Below are positions 17,588-27,604 of a DNA stretch of 64,000 nt, piece after piece. Every line of letters starts with the position of its first letter. The stretch's first letter is position 1. Under the pieces are notes generated by a model, which saw only the letters and a program-made list of their open reading frames with translations, was not told the origin of the DNA and made no database searches. A program made the translations under genes and the position numbers. Source of the DNA: Paenibacillus sp. PK3_47 (GTDB lineage: Bacteria; Bacillota; Bacilli; Paenibacillales; Paenibacillaceae); assembly GCF_023520895.1 (NCBI RefSeq), contig NZ_CP026029.1, forward strand, positions 5,332,001-5,396,000. The letters are read 5' to 3'.

Positions 17588-20500
17588 ATGTACAAGCGAT
17601 CCAAAAAGGCCGTAAGCAAATTACTGGTACTGGTCATGCTGGTGACCACCGTGTTTAGCCTGGGGCATGCTCCTGTGCAGGCGGAGGGTGCAGCGCAGAA
17701 TGGCATGATTGAGGTATGGGACTTCGGAGGTGTTCAGGCAGCGGGAGATGAATATACCAACCATATTACAGTGGATACGCTGAACGGATTAAGCGCCTCT
17801 GTCGGGTCCGGCTGGTTTAAAGAGAATACTTCCTTCGGTGATCTGACGGTCATGACGCCTGCCGGCGGAGGTTATCACAGATTATATTATTACGACGGTG
17901 AAGCTATTGGCGCGCTATCCTACGGAAAGCCTACTACCAAAACCTTCAGCGACGGGTATGACAGCAGGGGTTCCGTCTATTCTGCGGGTAACGGAGATGC
18001 TTCCGCCAAGTACATCCGCCTGGAGAATGTGAAAGCAGGAGACCTCATCCACTTATATGGTTTCGTTACCAACGGGGCCGGCCCTGCAGCTGTTAATTTC
18101 GCACTGATCAGCAGCGCAACCGGTGAAGCCGTGACGGGCAATAAGGAGGCTTTCACTTCAGCAGGGCAGATCCTTGAATACCGCGCGCTGGATTCCGGGA
18201 CTTTGCAGATTTATTATACAGAGTCAGGAAGCCATAAACCCAACATTGCGAGAATAACCAGGACTCCGGGTGTTAAAGTAACCGGTACACTGAACTTGAA
18301 TGAGCATGTCCTGTCAGGCCATTCAATCGTTTTTCAGAACCAGTCCACCCAAGAGCTCCTTCCCGCAAAGCTGGAGGCTGACGGGACGTATACTGCAGTT
18401 CTTACCGCAGGGTACACGTATACAGCAGTCCTCAGAGGTGTCGACTCTGAATATGCCATATCAGATGACTCCAAGACAGTTGCCGTTACAGCTGCCGATA
18501 TTCACAGCGGCATTGATAATCTTCAGTTACATGTAGCCAGAATTCCTATGGCGAACATCAGCGGAACCATTACCGGATTTGAGGCTGGTTACAGCCTGGA
18601 TCATTTGAAGATTACCTTCAGTCCACAGGAAGGCAGTCTGGCTCCGGCTGTTGATGCCCGGCTGAATAAGGCAGACCTGACGTATTCCGCAGATCTCCGT
18701 GCAGGGGAAACCTATGCATTAGCCATTTCCGGCGTGAACGATTACGGGCTTCATGGAGAGGCAAGTGTAACCATCCATAAGGACATAACCCGAAATATTA
18801 CGGTTGCAAAAGCAGCGGTTTACACTGCAGCAGGCGCCTTTACCGGATTGCCGTCCGGAGTCGGCATTGGCAGCATCAAATTTACGAATCTGAATGACGG
18901 GTACAGTTATACCGGAGAAGTCAGGGATGGAAGCTATACAGTCAAGCTGAGGGATGGTGCCTATGCTGTCACCGCAGTTTCTTCAGATCCCGCCTATACA
19001 ACTGCCGGACACGTCGTTATCAATGGAAGTGACACTGCCAAGAACATCAGGTTCTCCAGCATTAAGCCGCTGCCGCCGCTTCCTCTGGTACAGGATTTAT
19101 ACGTCGGTGACAGCGCCAAAGAGCATAACTATGCATCTGTTAGGGAAGCACTTGCTGCAGCCGCAAGGATGAATCCGGCCAGTGAAGCAGAGCGCATCAC
19201 GATTCATATTGCGCCAGGCATCTACCGGGCACAGCTGAAAATCGCAACGCCGTATATCAATCTGGTCAATGCGGATCCCGGCAAAGAGGTTAAAATCACC
19301 TGGTACTACGGGGTCGGCTATGATTATTACAGTGCCGGCGCGGATGGGCTGTATAACGAGGACCGGGCTTATGACAAGTATCTGAAAGGCAACCCGGGCA
19401 GCTTCAAATGGGGAGCTACCGTATTTGTCACCAGCGCCGCAACCGGATTCAGAGCAGAAAATATCGTCTTTGAGAATTCATTTAACAAATACATTACAGA
19501 GGAAGAGCTGGAGGATGGCGTTGAAGTCACGACGATCAACTCGCCTACGAATCTTACGCCAAGAACAGCATCACTGGATGCCAGGTCAAGAGGGGCGACG
19601 GAACGGGCAGCGGCCATTGCCGTCGAGGCGGATCAGGCCGAGTTCTATCGGTGCAGATTCCTGTCCAATCAGGATACGCTGTTTACGGGCAACACCCGCC
19701 AGTACTACAAAGACAGCTTCATAGAAGGCAACACTGACTATATCTTCGGCTCGGGAAATGTTGTTTTTGACAATAGTACACTTCACTTTGCCGGCTACAG
19801 CGATCAGGATTCGGGAGGGCATATTACGGCAGCGAAGCCGTCCTCAGCTTCGGACCCTTCCTTTCACGGTTACCTGTTCAGGGACAGTACAGTAACGGCA
19901 TCCGGTGACAAATACAAGGCGGCAGGGGATTTCGGAAGACCTTGGGGGCAGGATGCCAAGGTGATCTTTCTGGATACCAGGCTGCAGAGCAGCTCGATCA
20001 TCTATCCGGAAGGCTGGGCTGGAATGGGCGGCTCCGTCCCTGAGAAGGCAGACTTTTATGAATACAACACAACGTATAACGGTGAACCGGTAGACACATC
20101 GTCCAGAAAAGGAAATGTGCTTAGCGGAACAGCAGCTGTGGTGGATGTAACCCAATATTTCGGCAGTGATTGGGTGCCTCATTACTATGAGCCAAGTACA
20201 TTAACAGCACCTGTCCTGCAGGCAGATGCTGTAAGCCCGTCCCGGGCTGTGCTCAGCTGGCAGGCTGCTGTCAGCAGCATAGGTTCTGTCCTGTATGAGG
20301 TGTATCAGGACGGGCACAAGGTGGCTACGACAACTGAGGCGACCTACACGGCTGATCAGCTTGCGCCTTTGACGGGCTATACTTTTAAGGTAACGGCCAT
20401 CAATACTGCGGGAAATACAGCGGACAGTGCCAGCGTGCAGGTGACGACTGCAGAAGGGGGATTGCCTTCCGCACCGGTACTGGCAGCAGAGCCGGGCAAC

Positions 20501-22282
20501 GGCAGCGCGAAGCTTAGCTGGTCCTCGGTTACGGGTGCCACCTACTACAATGTCAAAGGGCGCACCGCCGGCAGCGCAGGCTATGACATGCTGTATACCG
20601 TCAACAATTCAACCGTTACTTCTTACACGTATTCTGAATTGGCCAATGAAACTCCATATCATTTTATTGTAACCGCCTCCAATGAATACGGGGAGAGCCC
20701 TGACTCCAATGAAGTGACAGTAACCCCTGGAGCCGGATCCGGACCGGAAGCAGCTATTAAACCGGAGGATTTCACCGGATACGACATAGGCAGCCCGAAT
20801 ATGGCAGGTTCATCCGGTTTTGATGAAGATACCAATCTGTTTACACTTACCGGTTCAGGAACGGGGATTAATAAAAATGCTACCGGACTGGATCAATTTT
20901 ATATGAAGGCAGTCAAAATCAAGGGAGACTATACGCTGAGCGCCAAAGCAATATATACCGGAGGCCAGCTAGGCCATATGAGCCTTACGCTCAGAGAAAG
21001 CCTGGATCCGAACAGCTATCATTATACGCAGGCTGCCACGGCTGCAGGCGGCAGAAAAATGTTCAGATACAGCGGCTCATCCAACGGTTCCAATTCAACG
21101 ATTCCGATGAGCGGGACGGCGTATCTGCAAATCACAAAGATTGGGGATAAAATCACGTCCATTGTCAGTTCGGCACCCATTCCGGAACATCCGGAGGCCT
21201 CGGACACGCTGGCAATCAGCACAGCCACTGCGAAGCATCTGGGCCTGGACGAGAACGGGAACCCGAAAGAGCTGTACGCCGGGCTAATGGTGAACGGTGC
21301 CAACGCGGCCTCATCCCTGACAGCCGTTTTTGAAGATGTCAAAATTGTGATGGCTGACGGTACAGTAGCGTTTGATGCCAATGCCGGAAAGCCGGTGGCG
21401 CCGAAAAATGTGAATGCAAAGCCCTACAATTCGGGTGCCGAAATTACCTGGGACGCTTTGAGCACAGCAGCATCCTATACGGTGAAGCAGAGCGAACGTA
21501 TAGAGGGGCCGTTTGAAGAAGCCGTAACGGTCGGAGGCTCGGTCTATAAAGCTTTCGTAACAGGGCTGGAAAATGATAAAACCTACTATTTTACCGTCAC
21601 GGCAAGCAATGCCAGCGGAGAAAGCGTCCCGTCCGGCGCGGTTAGTGTATCGCCATCAGCATCCGCGGATGTGCCGCCAGTCATCACGATGACTTCACCG
21701 GAGCCAGCCGGCGAAGTAACCAGCGCCATTCTGCCGCTAAGCGGAACCGTGGATAAGGAGAGCACGCTCACCATCCATAACAACGGAATTCCGGAAAAAC
21801 TGGATGGAAGCAAAGAATATCTGACCTTAAGTAAAAACGGGACTTTCAGCGCGAACCTGACTCTGGTACCGGGTGTGAATGAGATTGAAATAAAAGCTGC
21901 CGACACCTACGGAAAGGTGACAACCGTTAATTATACCGTTGCTTATAAATACAAAGCGGGAAGCATCGGCTTCTATAGTGCAGAGGAGCAAGCCATTACC
22001 GTCCTTGAAGCAGGCAAGGAAATTATTATACAGGCAGAAGTTGAAAACTATATAGCCTCAGCCAAAGATGTCATGCTGGTTGCAGGGCTGTATGACGGGG
22101 ACAACAACCTTATTAAGTTCATTTGTACCGCTGAGACTCTGTCTAACGGTGAAGCAGATTGGTTATCTGCCAGACTGAAGCTTCCGGATGATGTGAGCGG
22201 GTATACACTCAAGGCTTTTGTCTGGGACAATTTCACGGATATGCAGCCCCTATCGGACATTGCTGTACTGAAATCGAACTAA
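17588..22282 (+). CDS. Large modular pectin methylesterase (CE8), secreted
   Basis: A 1564-residue secreted enzyme that removes methyl esters from homogalacturonan. A signal peptide (about 1-34, ending QAEG) is followed by a beta-rich domain (to ~220), three carboxypeptidase-regulatory-like repeats (~230-490), and the CE8 catalytic domain (~500-860). The CE8 motifs QDTLFTGN (~695), TDYIFGSG (~717) and GRPWG (~783) are intact. Next come two fibronectin type III repeats, a ~200-residue laminin-G-like module, another FN3, an Ig-like domain and a C-terminal module shared with the next protein. ATG 17588 follows AGAGGAGG; the frame is open from 17489, but that stretch overlaps the terminator. A cre-like site lies upstream. 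Single pectinesterases are ~300-400 residues, so this one is greatly extended. Confidence 0.93.
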   Translation: MYKRSKKAVSKLLVLVMLVTTVFSLGHAPVQAEGAAQNGMIEVWDFGGVQAAGDEYTNHITVDTLNGLSASVGSGWFKENTSFGDLTVMTPAGGGYHRLYYYDGEAIGALSYGKPTTKTFSDGYDSRGSVYSAGNGDASAKYIRLENVKAGDLIHLYGFVTNGAGPAAVNFALISSATGEAVTGNKEAFTSAGQILEYRALDSGTLQIYYTESGSHKPNIARITRTPGVKVTGTLNLNEHVLSGHSIVFQNQSTQELLPAKLEADGTYTAVLTAGYTYTAVLRGVDSEYAISDDSKTVAVTAADIHSGIDNLQLHVARIPMANISGTITGFEAGYSLDHLKITFSPQEGSLAPAVDARLNKADLTYSADLRAGETYALAISGVNDYGLHGEASVTIHKDITRNITVAKAAVYTAAGAFTGLPSGVGIGSIKFTNLNDGYSYTGEVRDGSYTVKLRDGAYAVTAVSSDPAYTTAGHVVINGSDTAKNIRFSSIKPLPPLPLVQDLYVGDSAKEHNYASVREALAAAARMNPASEAERITIHIAPGIYRAQLKIATPYINLVNADPGKEVKITWYYGVGYDYYSAGADGLYNEDRAYDKYLKGNPGSFKWGATVFVTSAATGFRAENIVFENSFNKYITEEELEDGVEVTTINSPTNLTPRTASLDARSRGATERAAAIAVEADQAEFYRCRFLSNQDTLFTGNTRQYYKDSFIEGNTDYIFGSGNVVFDNSTLHFAGYSDQDSGGHITAAKPSSASDPSFHGYLFRDSTVTASGDKYKAAGDFGRPWGQDAKVIFLDTRLQSSSIIYPEGWAGMGGSVPEKADFYEYNTTYNGEPVDTSSRKGNVLSGTAAVVDVTQYFGSDWVPHYYEPSTLTAPVLQADAVSPSRAVLSWQAAVSSIGSVLYEVYQDGHKVATTTEATYTADQLAPLTGYTFKVTAINTAGNTADSASVQVTTAEGGLPSAPVLAAEPGNGSAKLSWSSVTGATYYNVKGRTAGSAGYDMLYTVNNSTVTSYTYSELANETPYHFIVTASNEYGESPDSNEVTVTPGAGSGPEAAIKPEDFTGYDIGSPNMAGSSGFDEDTNLFTLTGSGTGINKNATGLDQFYMKAVKIKGDYTLSAKAIYTGGQLGHMSLTLRESLDPNSYHYTQAATAAGGRKMFRYSGSSNGSNSTIPMSGTAYLQITKIGDKITSIVSSAPIPEHPEASDTLAISTATAKHLGLDENGNPKELYAGLMVNGANAASSLTAVFEDVKIVMADGTVAFDANAGKPVAPKNVNAKPYNSGAEITWDALSTAASYTVKQSERIEGPFEEAVTVGGSVYKAFVTGLENDKTYYFTVTASNASGESVPSGAVSVSPSASADVPPVITMTSPEPAGEVTSAILPLSGTVDKESTLTIHNNGIPEKLDGSKEYLTLSKNGTFSANLTLVPGVNEIEIKAADTYGKVTTVNYTVAYKYKAGSIGFYSAEEQAITVLEAGKEIIIQAEVENYIASAKDVMLVAGLYDGDNNLIKFICTAETLSNGEADWLSARLKLPDDVSGYTLKAFVWDNFTDMQPLSDIAVLKSN

Positions 22283-22301
22283 TTTGCGGGGAGGAAACAC
22301 G

Positions 22302-24890
22302 ATGAAGAAGCGGATTCTTTCGGCTGCACTGGGTGCTCTGCTGAGCTTGTCATTTCTGGCAGATGCGCTGCCTGCTTATGCAGACCAGGCCCCGGCAGAC
22401 ATACCTGCATTTCCGGGTGCCGAAGGCGGAGGGATGTATGCCAGCGGAGGCCGGGGTTATGATGTCTACGAAGTGACCAATCTGAATGATTCCGGCCCGG
22501 GGTCCTTAAGAGACGCAATCAGCGAAGACAACAGAATGGTTGTTTTCCGGGTATCGGGAACGATTCACTTAACAAGGGCGTTAAGCTTCAGTAACCGTAA
22601 AAATATTACGGTCGCCGGACAGACCGCCCCGGGTGACGGGATTTGCATTGCCGGCTTCAACACGGACATCAGCAGCGCGAGCAATATTATTATCCGGTAT
22701 TTAAGATTCCGGCCCGGCTCGGCCAATATTTCCAGCGAGCCGGATGCGCTGGGCGGCAGAGGCTCGAACTATGTGATGATCGACCATGTCTCTGCCGGCT
22801 GGTCTACAGACGAGGGATTGTCCTTTTATGAGAACAATAACCTGACCGTGCAATGGAGCATTATCAGCGAGAGCCTTACTCTATCGGGACACGTCAAAGG
22901 AAAACACGGGTATGGCGGAATCTGGGGCGGCAATGCGACCACCTTCCATCACAATCTGCTCACGAGCCATACCAGCCGGATGCCGAGAATCGGAAACGGC
23001 AATACGCCCGGAAATATCACCATGTCTAACAACGTGATTTATAACTGGGGTTTTAATAACACCTATGGAGGCTTAACGACGCTGCAGTCCAATGTAGTAA
23101 ATAACTACTACAAACCGGGTCCGTCCACGCTCCAATCTGTCAAAGGAAGAATCATTAATCCCGGGGACGGCGAGTTCTATGTGAAAGGCAATTATATGTA
23201 CGGTAATCCGGAAGTGAGCGCAGACAACAGCAGGGGAATTCAGAATGCAATTCCGTCTACCGTGCTGTCGGAGACCCCTTTTCTTAATGACAGTTATTCT
23301 ACGGTCAAGATTACGGATGCTGAGCAGGCATATAACGATGTGTTACACTCGGCTGGAGCTGTGCTGCCGAGGAGAGATGCCGCAGATGCCAGGGCTGTAC
23401 AGGATGTGATCAACGGAACAGGCCGGACGATTAACCGGGAATTTGAGGTCGGCGGCTATCCGGAATTACTGTCAGCAGAGGCTCCGCAGGACCGTGATCA
23501 TGACGGCATACCGGATGCCTGGGAAGATGCCCATGGACTGAATAAGGAGGACAAAGCCGACGGGAAGGCAATCAGTCCAAGCGGGTACAGCAACCTGGAA
23601 AATTATATAAACAGCCTGGCAGACATGGCTCATGGAGCGGATAATCCGGTAGTCAGATTAACGTCTCCTGCGTATAACGCTTTATATGAGGAAGGCGGTA
23701 CAATCAGCATTTATGCGGAGGCTGCCGACACAGACGGGATTGCCAAAGTACAATTTTATAAAAATGACCTGCTGGCCGGAGAGGTGAAGAAGGCGCCTTT
23801 CAGCTTTACGCTTGATGATGTGGAGGAAGGGACCTACTTTATCTCTGCCAGAGCCTATGATACACAAGGGAATTCAACCCAGTCCACCTCCATGCCGGTC
23901 CATGTTAACGGGCCTGAAATCGCTGGGGAATGGACCTCTGCGGATATCGGCAGCACGCCTGTCAAAGGCAGCGGGAGTCTGGATGACTCCGGTATTTTAA
24001 CAGTTAAAGGTTCAGGCAAAATCACCGGCAAAAATGACAGCTTCCACTATGTCTATCAGCCGGTCAGCGGCAATGCATCTTTGACGGCCAGACTGGATTC
24101 TATTGCTTTGCTGGATAACAATGCTATTTCCGGACTGATGATCCGGGACAGTCTGGAACCGGACGCCGCTGCCGCGCTGATCAGCACCTCGATCGTGAAG
24201 GCAGACCGGGATGAGCTGGGGAACGGAGACAAGGACGACACGTACTATGCCACCTATTTTTCATCCCGGATGAATAAGGGGGAGGCGGTCAGGACACTGA
24301 ACAATGCCGATTATCCCCAGGACTACTTGCCAAGCTTAACGGATAACACCCTGCCGATCTGGCTGAAAATCGAGCGGATAGGCAGTACAATTGCAGCCTT
24401 TACCTCCTATGACGGTGAACAATGGACAGAGCTGTACAGGGATACTTTTAATATGGATAAGGACGCCTATATCGGATTTGCAGTCGACGGGACCCAGCCG
24501 CAGATTGAGGATAAGTATTACAATGTGGCCAAATTCTCCGATGTACAGATCAGCAATTCATTTACGGTAACCGATGTCAAAATTACTGATGTTCTGGGAA
24601 ATGAAACTGCAGAGCTCGCCCCGGGGCAGAGTGCAGTGGCTGAAGTTACGGTAAGTAAAAATTCAGTGGCCGCCATGGAGGCTGCAGTTGTTATTCAGCT
24701 GTGTGAGGCAAGCGGCAAGGTCATCTCCACTTCATATGTGAAGTCGGCATTTGGGGTCAATCCGGTCAAAACGGTGAAAGCCGTGTTCAGTACTCCGCTG
24801 AATCTTACGGGACTACAAATCAAAGCCTACGTAGTGAATAACGTAAAAGACGGACAGATCATTTCTAACCAGTTAGGGGTGGACTTATGA
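22302..24890 (+). CDS. Pectate lyase, PL1 family, secreted and multidomain
   Basis: An 862-residue secreted lyase that cuts polygalacturonate by beta-elimination. The signal peptide ends near AYADQA (about residue 30). FPGAEGGGMYASGGRG opens the parallel beta-helix, and the conserved MIDHVSAGWSTDEGLS (~162-177) and SHTSRMPRIG (~222, catalytic Arg region) are present. A DRDHDGIPDAWE calcium-type repeat (~400) ends the catalytic unit. An Ig-like domain (~445-540), a ~200-residue laminin-G-like module and a C-terminal domain similar to the end of the pectinesterase follow. ATG 22302 follows GGGGAGG, 19 bases after the pectinesterase stop; it overlaps the next gene by 4 bases. The de-esterified product of the previous enzyme is its substrate. 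Confidence 0.93.
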   Translation: MKKRILSAALGALLSLSFLADALPAYADQAPADIPAFPGAEGGGMYASGGRGYDVYEVTNLNDSGPGSLRDAISEDNRMVVFRVSGTIHLTRALSFSNRKNITVAGQTAPGDGICIAGFNTDISSASNIIIRYLRFRPGSANISSEPDALGGRGSNYVMIDHVSAGWSTDEGLSFYENNNLTVQWSIISESLTLSGHVKGKHGYGGIWGGNATTFHHNLLTSHTSRMPRIGNGNTPGNITMSNNVIYNWGFNNTYGGLTTLQSNVVNNYYKPGPSTLQSVKGRIINPGDGEFYVKGNYMYGNPEVSADNSRGIQNAIPSTVLSETPFLNDSYSTVKITDAEQAYNDVLHSAGAVLPRRDAADARAVQDVINGTGRTINREFEVGGYPELLSAEAPQDRDHDGIPDAWEDAHGLNKEDKADGKAISPSGYSNLENYINSLADMAHGADNPVVRLTSPAYNALYEEGGTISIYAEAADTDGIAKVQFYKNDLLAGEVKKAPFSFTLDDVEEGTYFISARAYDTQGNSTQSTSMPVHVNGPEIAGEWTSADIGSTPVKGSGSLDDSGILTVKGSGKITGKNDSFHYVYQPVSGNASLTARLDSIALLDNNAISGLMIRDSLEPDAAAALISTSIVKADRDELGNGDKDDTYYATYFSSRMNKGEAVRTLNNADYPQDYLPSLTDNTLPIWLKIERIGSTIAAFTSYDGEQWTELYRDTFNMDKDAYIGFAVDGTQPQIEDKYYNVAKFSDVQISNSFTVTDVKITDVLGNETAELAPGQSAVAEVTVSKNSVAAMEAAVVIQLCEASGKVISTSYVKSAFGVNPVKTVKAVFSTPLNLTGLQIKAYVVNNVKDGQIISNQLGVDL

Positions 24891-26791
24891 GCAAAAATGT
24901 CTATCGGACATTCCTGGCCTGGATCGTGTTCTCGATGGCTCTGCTTAACATAGACAGTTTCCGTGTATCGGCAGATTCAATATTAACGGTAAGCCAGCAG
25001 GTAGATCATAGTAAAGTATCTGTAACCGTTCATTCAGCGGCAAATATGCAGGACACCGTAACTATCCTGATTATGCAAAAGCTGACCCATTCCGTAGCCT
25101 ATATGGATCAGGCGGTGCTTCGTGACGGACAGCATACCTTTAGCACCCTGCTGCCCAAGGGAGAATACTACGGATTTGTGGGCTCCGTAAGCAGCGGTAA
25201 GGCAGACTTGAATGAGTTCAGCATCATGCACGAAGAAACCATCACAGGCTTCAGGCCCTTGAAGGCCATTACAGTGGCCAAAGGCGGAAGCTTTGTACTG
25301 CCCGGTTCAGTCATCGCTGTCTTTGACAACGGGGCGAACAGGGAAGTCGGTGTGAAATGGACCAAGGTCCCGGATACAGAGACATCAGGGCAGTTTCTGA
25401 TTACCGGTGAGGTCAATGGAAGCCCGAAAACTGTAGAGTTAGTGCTGAATGTGGGCGAAGCACCAGCGACACCGGAGCCAACAGCCACACCGGCACCAAC
25501 CACATCGCCAACACCGACAATCACACCGTCTCCATCATCGCCTGCAAACACAGCCCCGCCAGCATCGGGCCAGACTGCGGGGGCAGCTGCAAAACCATCC
25601 CCTTCACCAGGGGCAGACAGCCCGGCGGTAACGCTGAATGCAGTACTGGATGGGACTACGGGAATAGCGAAAGCAGAGGTTACAGAAGCGGCGATCAACG
25701 CAGCATTGTCCAAAGCTGTATCTGACATTCATGGCCTCAAGACCATAGAAATCATTATGCTCCAAGCTGAAGGCGCCAAGGGATATGAGCCGGTATTACC
25801 GTCCAGCGTGTTCAAACAGGGGGATAAGAAGCTGCTGTTTAAATTGACCACCCCTATTGGAACGGTTGAACTGCCGGGCCATATGTTTGAGGAGCAGCTC
25901 CCGGAAGGCAGTACCACCGTTTCCATTGTTCTGGCATCCTCAGATAAGTCAGTGATTACGGACCCGTCTGTCAGAAACAGTGTCGGTGATAAACCTGTTA
26001 TTGAACTGACCGTAAAAGCAGACGGTAAGGCCGTTGAATGGCAGAACAAAAACGCACCGGTCAAGGTATCGCTGCCTTATATGCCGGCGCCGGCTGATCT
26101 GAAGAACAGTGAGCATCTCGTCGTCTGGTACATTGACGAGGCAGGGAGGGCAGCTAAAGTATCAAACACGAAATACAGCCCGGCAGAGAGCAGGGTAACC
26201 TTTAGTACGTCCCACTTCAGCAAGTTTGCTGTTTCTTATGTATTCAAGACGTTTAATGATGCAGCTGTATTCCGATGGGCTCAAAAGCCGATCGAAGTAT
26301 TGGCTTCCAAGGGGATCATCAATGGGGTGTCGGATACCGCCTTCGCTCCGCAGGCTAACATTACAAGAGCGGACTTCCTCGTGATTCTGGTAAGAACACT
26401 AGGGCTTACGGCTGATTTCAGCGGCAACTTCAGCGATGTCAGCCCGTCAGCGTACTATTATGAAGCGCTGGGCATTGCCAGGCAGCTCGGAATCGCCACC
26501 GGCACAGGGAACGGCGGATTTAACCCGGCTGAACCGGTCTCCCGCCAGGATCTGATGGTTCTCAGCAGAAGGGCGCTTCAGATCAACGGTACCGCTGTCA
26601 CGGAAGGCAATGCTGCGGACCTCCGGAAATACAGTGACTGGGCGGAGCTTTCAGCATATGCAGCAGAAGACGTTGCGGCAATGGTGAAAGAAGGGCTTGT
26701 CAGCGGCAGCGGAACTGCCCTGAGCCCCAAAGCCTACGCCAATAGAGCGGAAGCTGCCGTAATCATGTACAGAATCTTCAATAAGCTGTAA
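24887..26791 (+). CDS. S-layer homology (SLH) domain surface protein
   Basis: A 634-residue exported protein. The signal peptide ends near SADS (about residue 31). A bacterial Ig-like domain (Big_4 type, ~120-190) is followed by a Thr/Pro-rich linker (~190-240), a ~200-residue domain of unknown role, and three SLH repeats (~455-634; ITRADFLVILVRTLGL, VSRQDLMVLSRRAL and NRAEAAVIMYRIF). SLH domains bind pyruvylated secondary cell-wall polymer. Its start overlaps the pectate lyase stop by 4 bases, so it is made with the two pectinases. I infer that it anchors or organises them at the surface, although neither enzyme has SLH domains of its own. A strong terminator ends the operon. Confidence 0.9.
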   Translation: MSKNVYRTFLAWIVFSMALLNIDSFRVSADSILTVSQQVDHSKVSVTVHSAANMQDTVTILIMQKLTHSVAYMDQAVLRDGQHTFSTLLPKGEYYGFVGSVSSGKADLNEFSIMHEETITGFRPLKAITVAKGGSFVLPGSVIAVFDNGANREVGVKWTKVPDTETSGQFLITGEVNGSPKTVELVLNVGEAPATPEPTATPAPTTSPTPTITPSPSSPANTAPPASGQTAGAAAKPSPSPGADSPAVTLNAVLDGTTGIAKAEVTEAAINAALSKAVSDIHGLKTIEIIMLQAEGAKGYEPVLPSSVFKQGDKKLLFKLTTPIGTVELPGHMFEEQLPEGSTTVSIVLASSDKSVITDPSVRNSVGDKPVIELTVKADGKAVEWQNKNAPVKVSLPYMPAPADLKNSEHLVVWYIDEAGRAAKVSNTKYSPAESRVTFSTSHFSKFAVSYVFKTFNDAAVFRWAQKPIEVLASKGIINGVSDTAFAPQANITRADFLVILVRTLGLTADFSGNFSDVSPSAYYYEALGIARQLGIATGTGNGGFNPAEPVSRQDLMVLSRRALQINGTAVTEGNAADLRKYSDWAELSAYAAEDVAAMVKEGLVSGSGTALSPKAYANRAEAAVIMYRIFNKL

Positions 26792-26813
26792 AAGATTATT
26801 TTGCATAGCAGTA

Positions 26814-26840
26814 CGCCTCCCGTTTCGGGGGGCTTTTTTG
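26814..26840 (+). terminator. Terminator of the pectinase operon
   Basis: GCCTCCC and GGGGGGC arms with a GTTTC loop are followed by TTTTTT. Confidence 0.9.
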
Positions 26841-26930
26841 CATGCTGGTTGAAGTAGATCTAAGAAGGAACGATTGCTGCGGAGAATGAATGACCAGGTT
26901 AGCGGCTTAAAGTAGGGGGCTGATGCAATC

Positions 26931-27115
26931 TAATGTACTTTGTTTGTGCAGCAGATGACCGCTAAATCGACGAAAAGTAGATTCTATTGCAGTTTGTACA
27001 GCGGATATTCAGCATTTAGCTGCTTTTAGTCCACTTATCCGAAATCAAATGTATGAAATACAATGGAATGGACTTTTTGGCGTTACGAAGAGATTCTATT
27101 GCACAAAATGCAGGA
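26931..27115. repeat. Hairpin cluster D: four units, 52/62/50 bp spacing
   Basis: Four short inverted repeats of the form TGYA-N5-TRCA are centred at about 26942 (TGTAC/GTGCA), 26994 (TGCA/TACA), 27056 (TGTAT/ATACA) and 27106 (TGCA/TGCA). The third is in the opposite orientation, judged by the flanking ATTC(T/C)ATTG or CAATGGAAT. Spacing is 52, 62 and 50 bp. It lies in the convergent gap between the SLH gene and the GH27 gene, directly before cluster C1. No gene was found in it. Confidence 0.7.
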
Positions 27116-27180
27116 TTGTAGATAAGCCGTGTTATGAAAAAGGGTTTCAGCGAGCACGTACAGCGCACACCGATCAACCT

Positions 27181-27366
27181 AAGTGGAATTTCTCCAACTA
27201 ATCCTCCGAAAAATACCCGTATTACTCTGCATGTTGGAAAAACTCCACTTAAATCTGCTGAATGAGTCTTTATAAGCCTTTATCTGCCCGAACAGCTGGA
27301 GAATTTCCAACTAAAAGTTATAAATGATGAAAAAGGACAGCATTAGGTGGAGGAATTCCAACTAGG
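27181..27366. repeat. Dispersed hairpin element C, copy 1: four units, 51/62/51 bp
   Basis: Four imperfect inverted repeats built on (A)GTGGA/TCCAAC are centred at about 27190, 27241, 27303 and 27354. A second copy of the whole ~190-bp element is at 50497-50680, with the same spacing and long shared stretches (AAGTGGAATTTCTCCA, GTTGGAAAAACTCCACTTAA, GCTGGAGAATTTCCAACTAA). Orientation alternates for unit 2. It is non-coding and lies between convergent gene ends. The remaining 27367-27560 shows nothing further. Confidence 0.85.
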
Positions 27367-27561
27367 CTGGTGAATCAACAAGCCTGTACAAAGTTCAATC
27401 ATGCTCCAAAAGCCACGGTTCACTAGGTAAGAAAGCGCTACGTTCCCCGATTCATCACCCGCGGCGTCCGGCCATCCTGCTTCCGGTGTGTTAACGTGTT
27501 AGGCTTAGAATTGAAGTAGAGAGCGGCAGAAGAGGCCGGCCTGTGTTAGTTGAAGAAATAT

Positions 27562-27602
27562 AAAAAGCCGTTTTCCCGGTTTCATCCGGGCAAACGGCTT
27601 TT
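27562..27602. terminator. Bidirectional terminator at the GH27 3' end
   Basis: AAAAGCCGTTT pairs with AAACGGCTTTT, with an inner CCCGG/CCGGG stem. A and T runs flank both sides; it serves the minus-strand GH27 gene. Confidence 0.9.
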
Positions 27603-27604
27603 CC

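Noticed and set aside
27425..27440. cre-like AGAAAGCGCTACGT
   Set aside because: At least four mismatches to the consensus and no gene start nearby.
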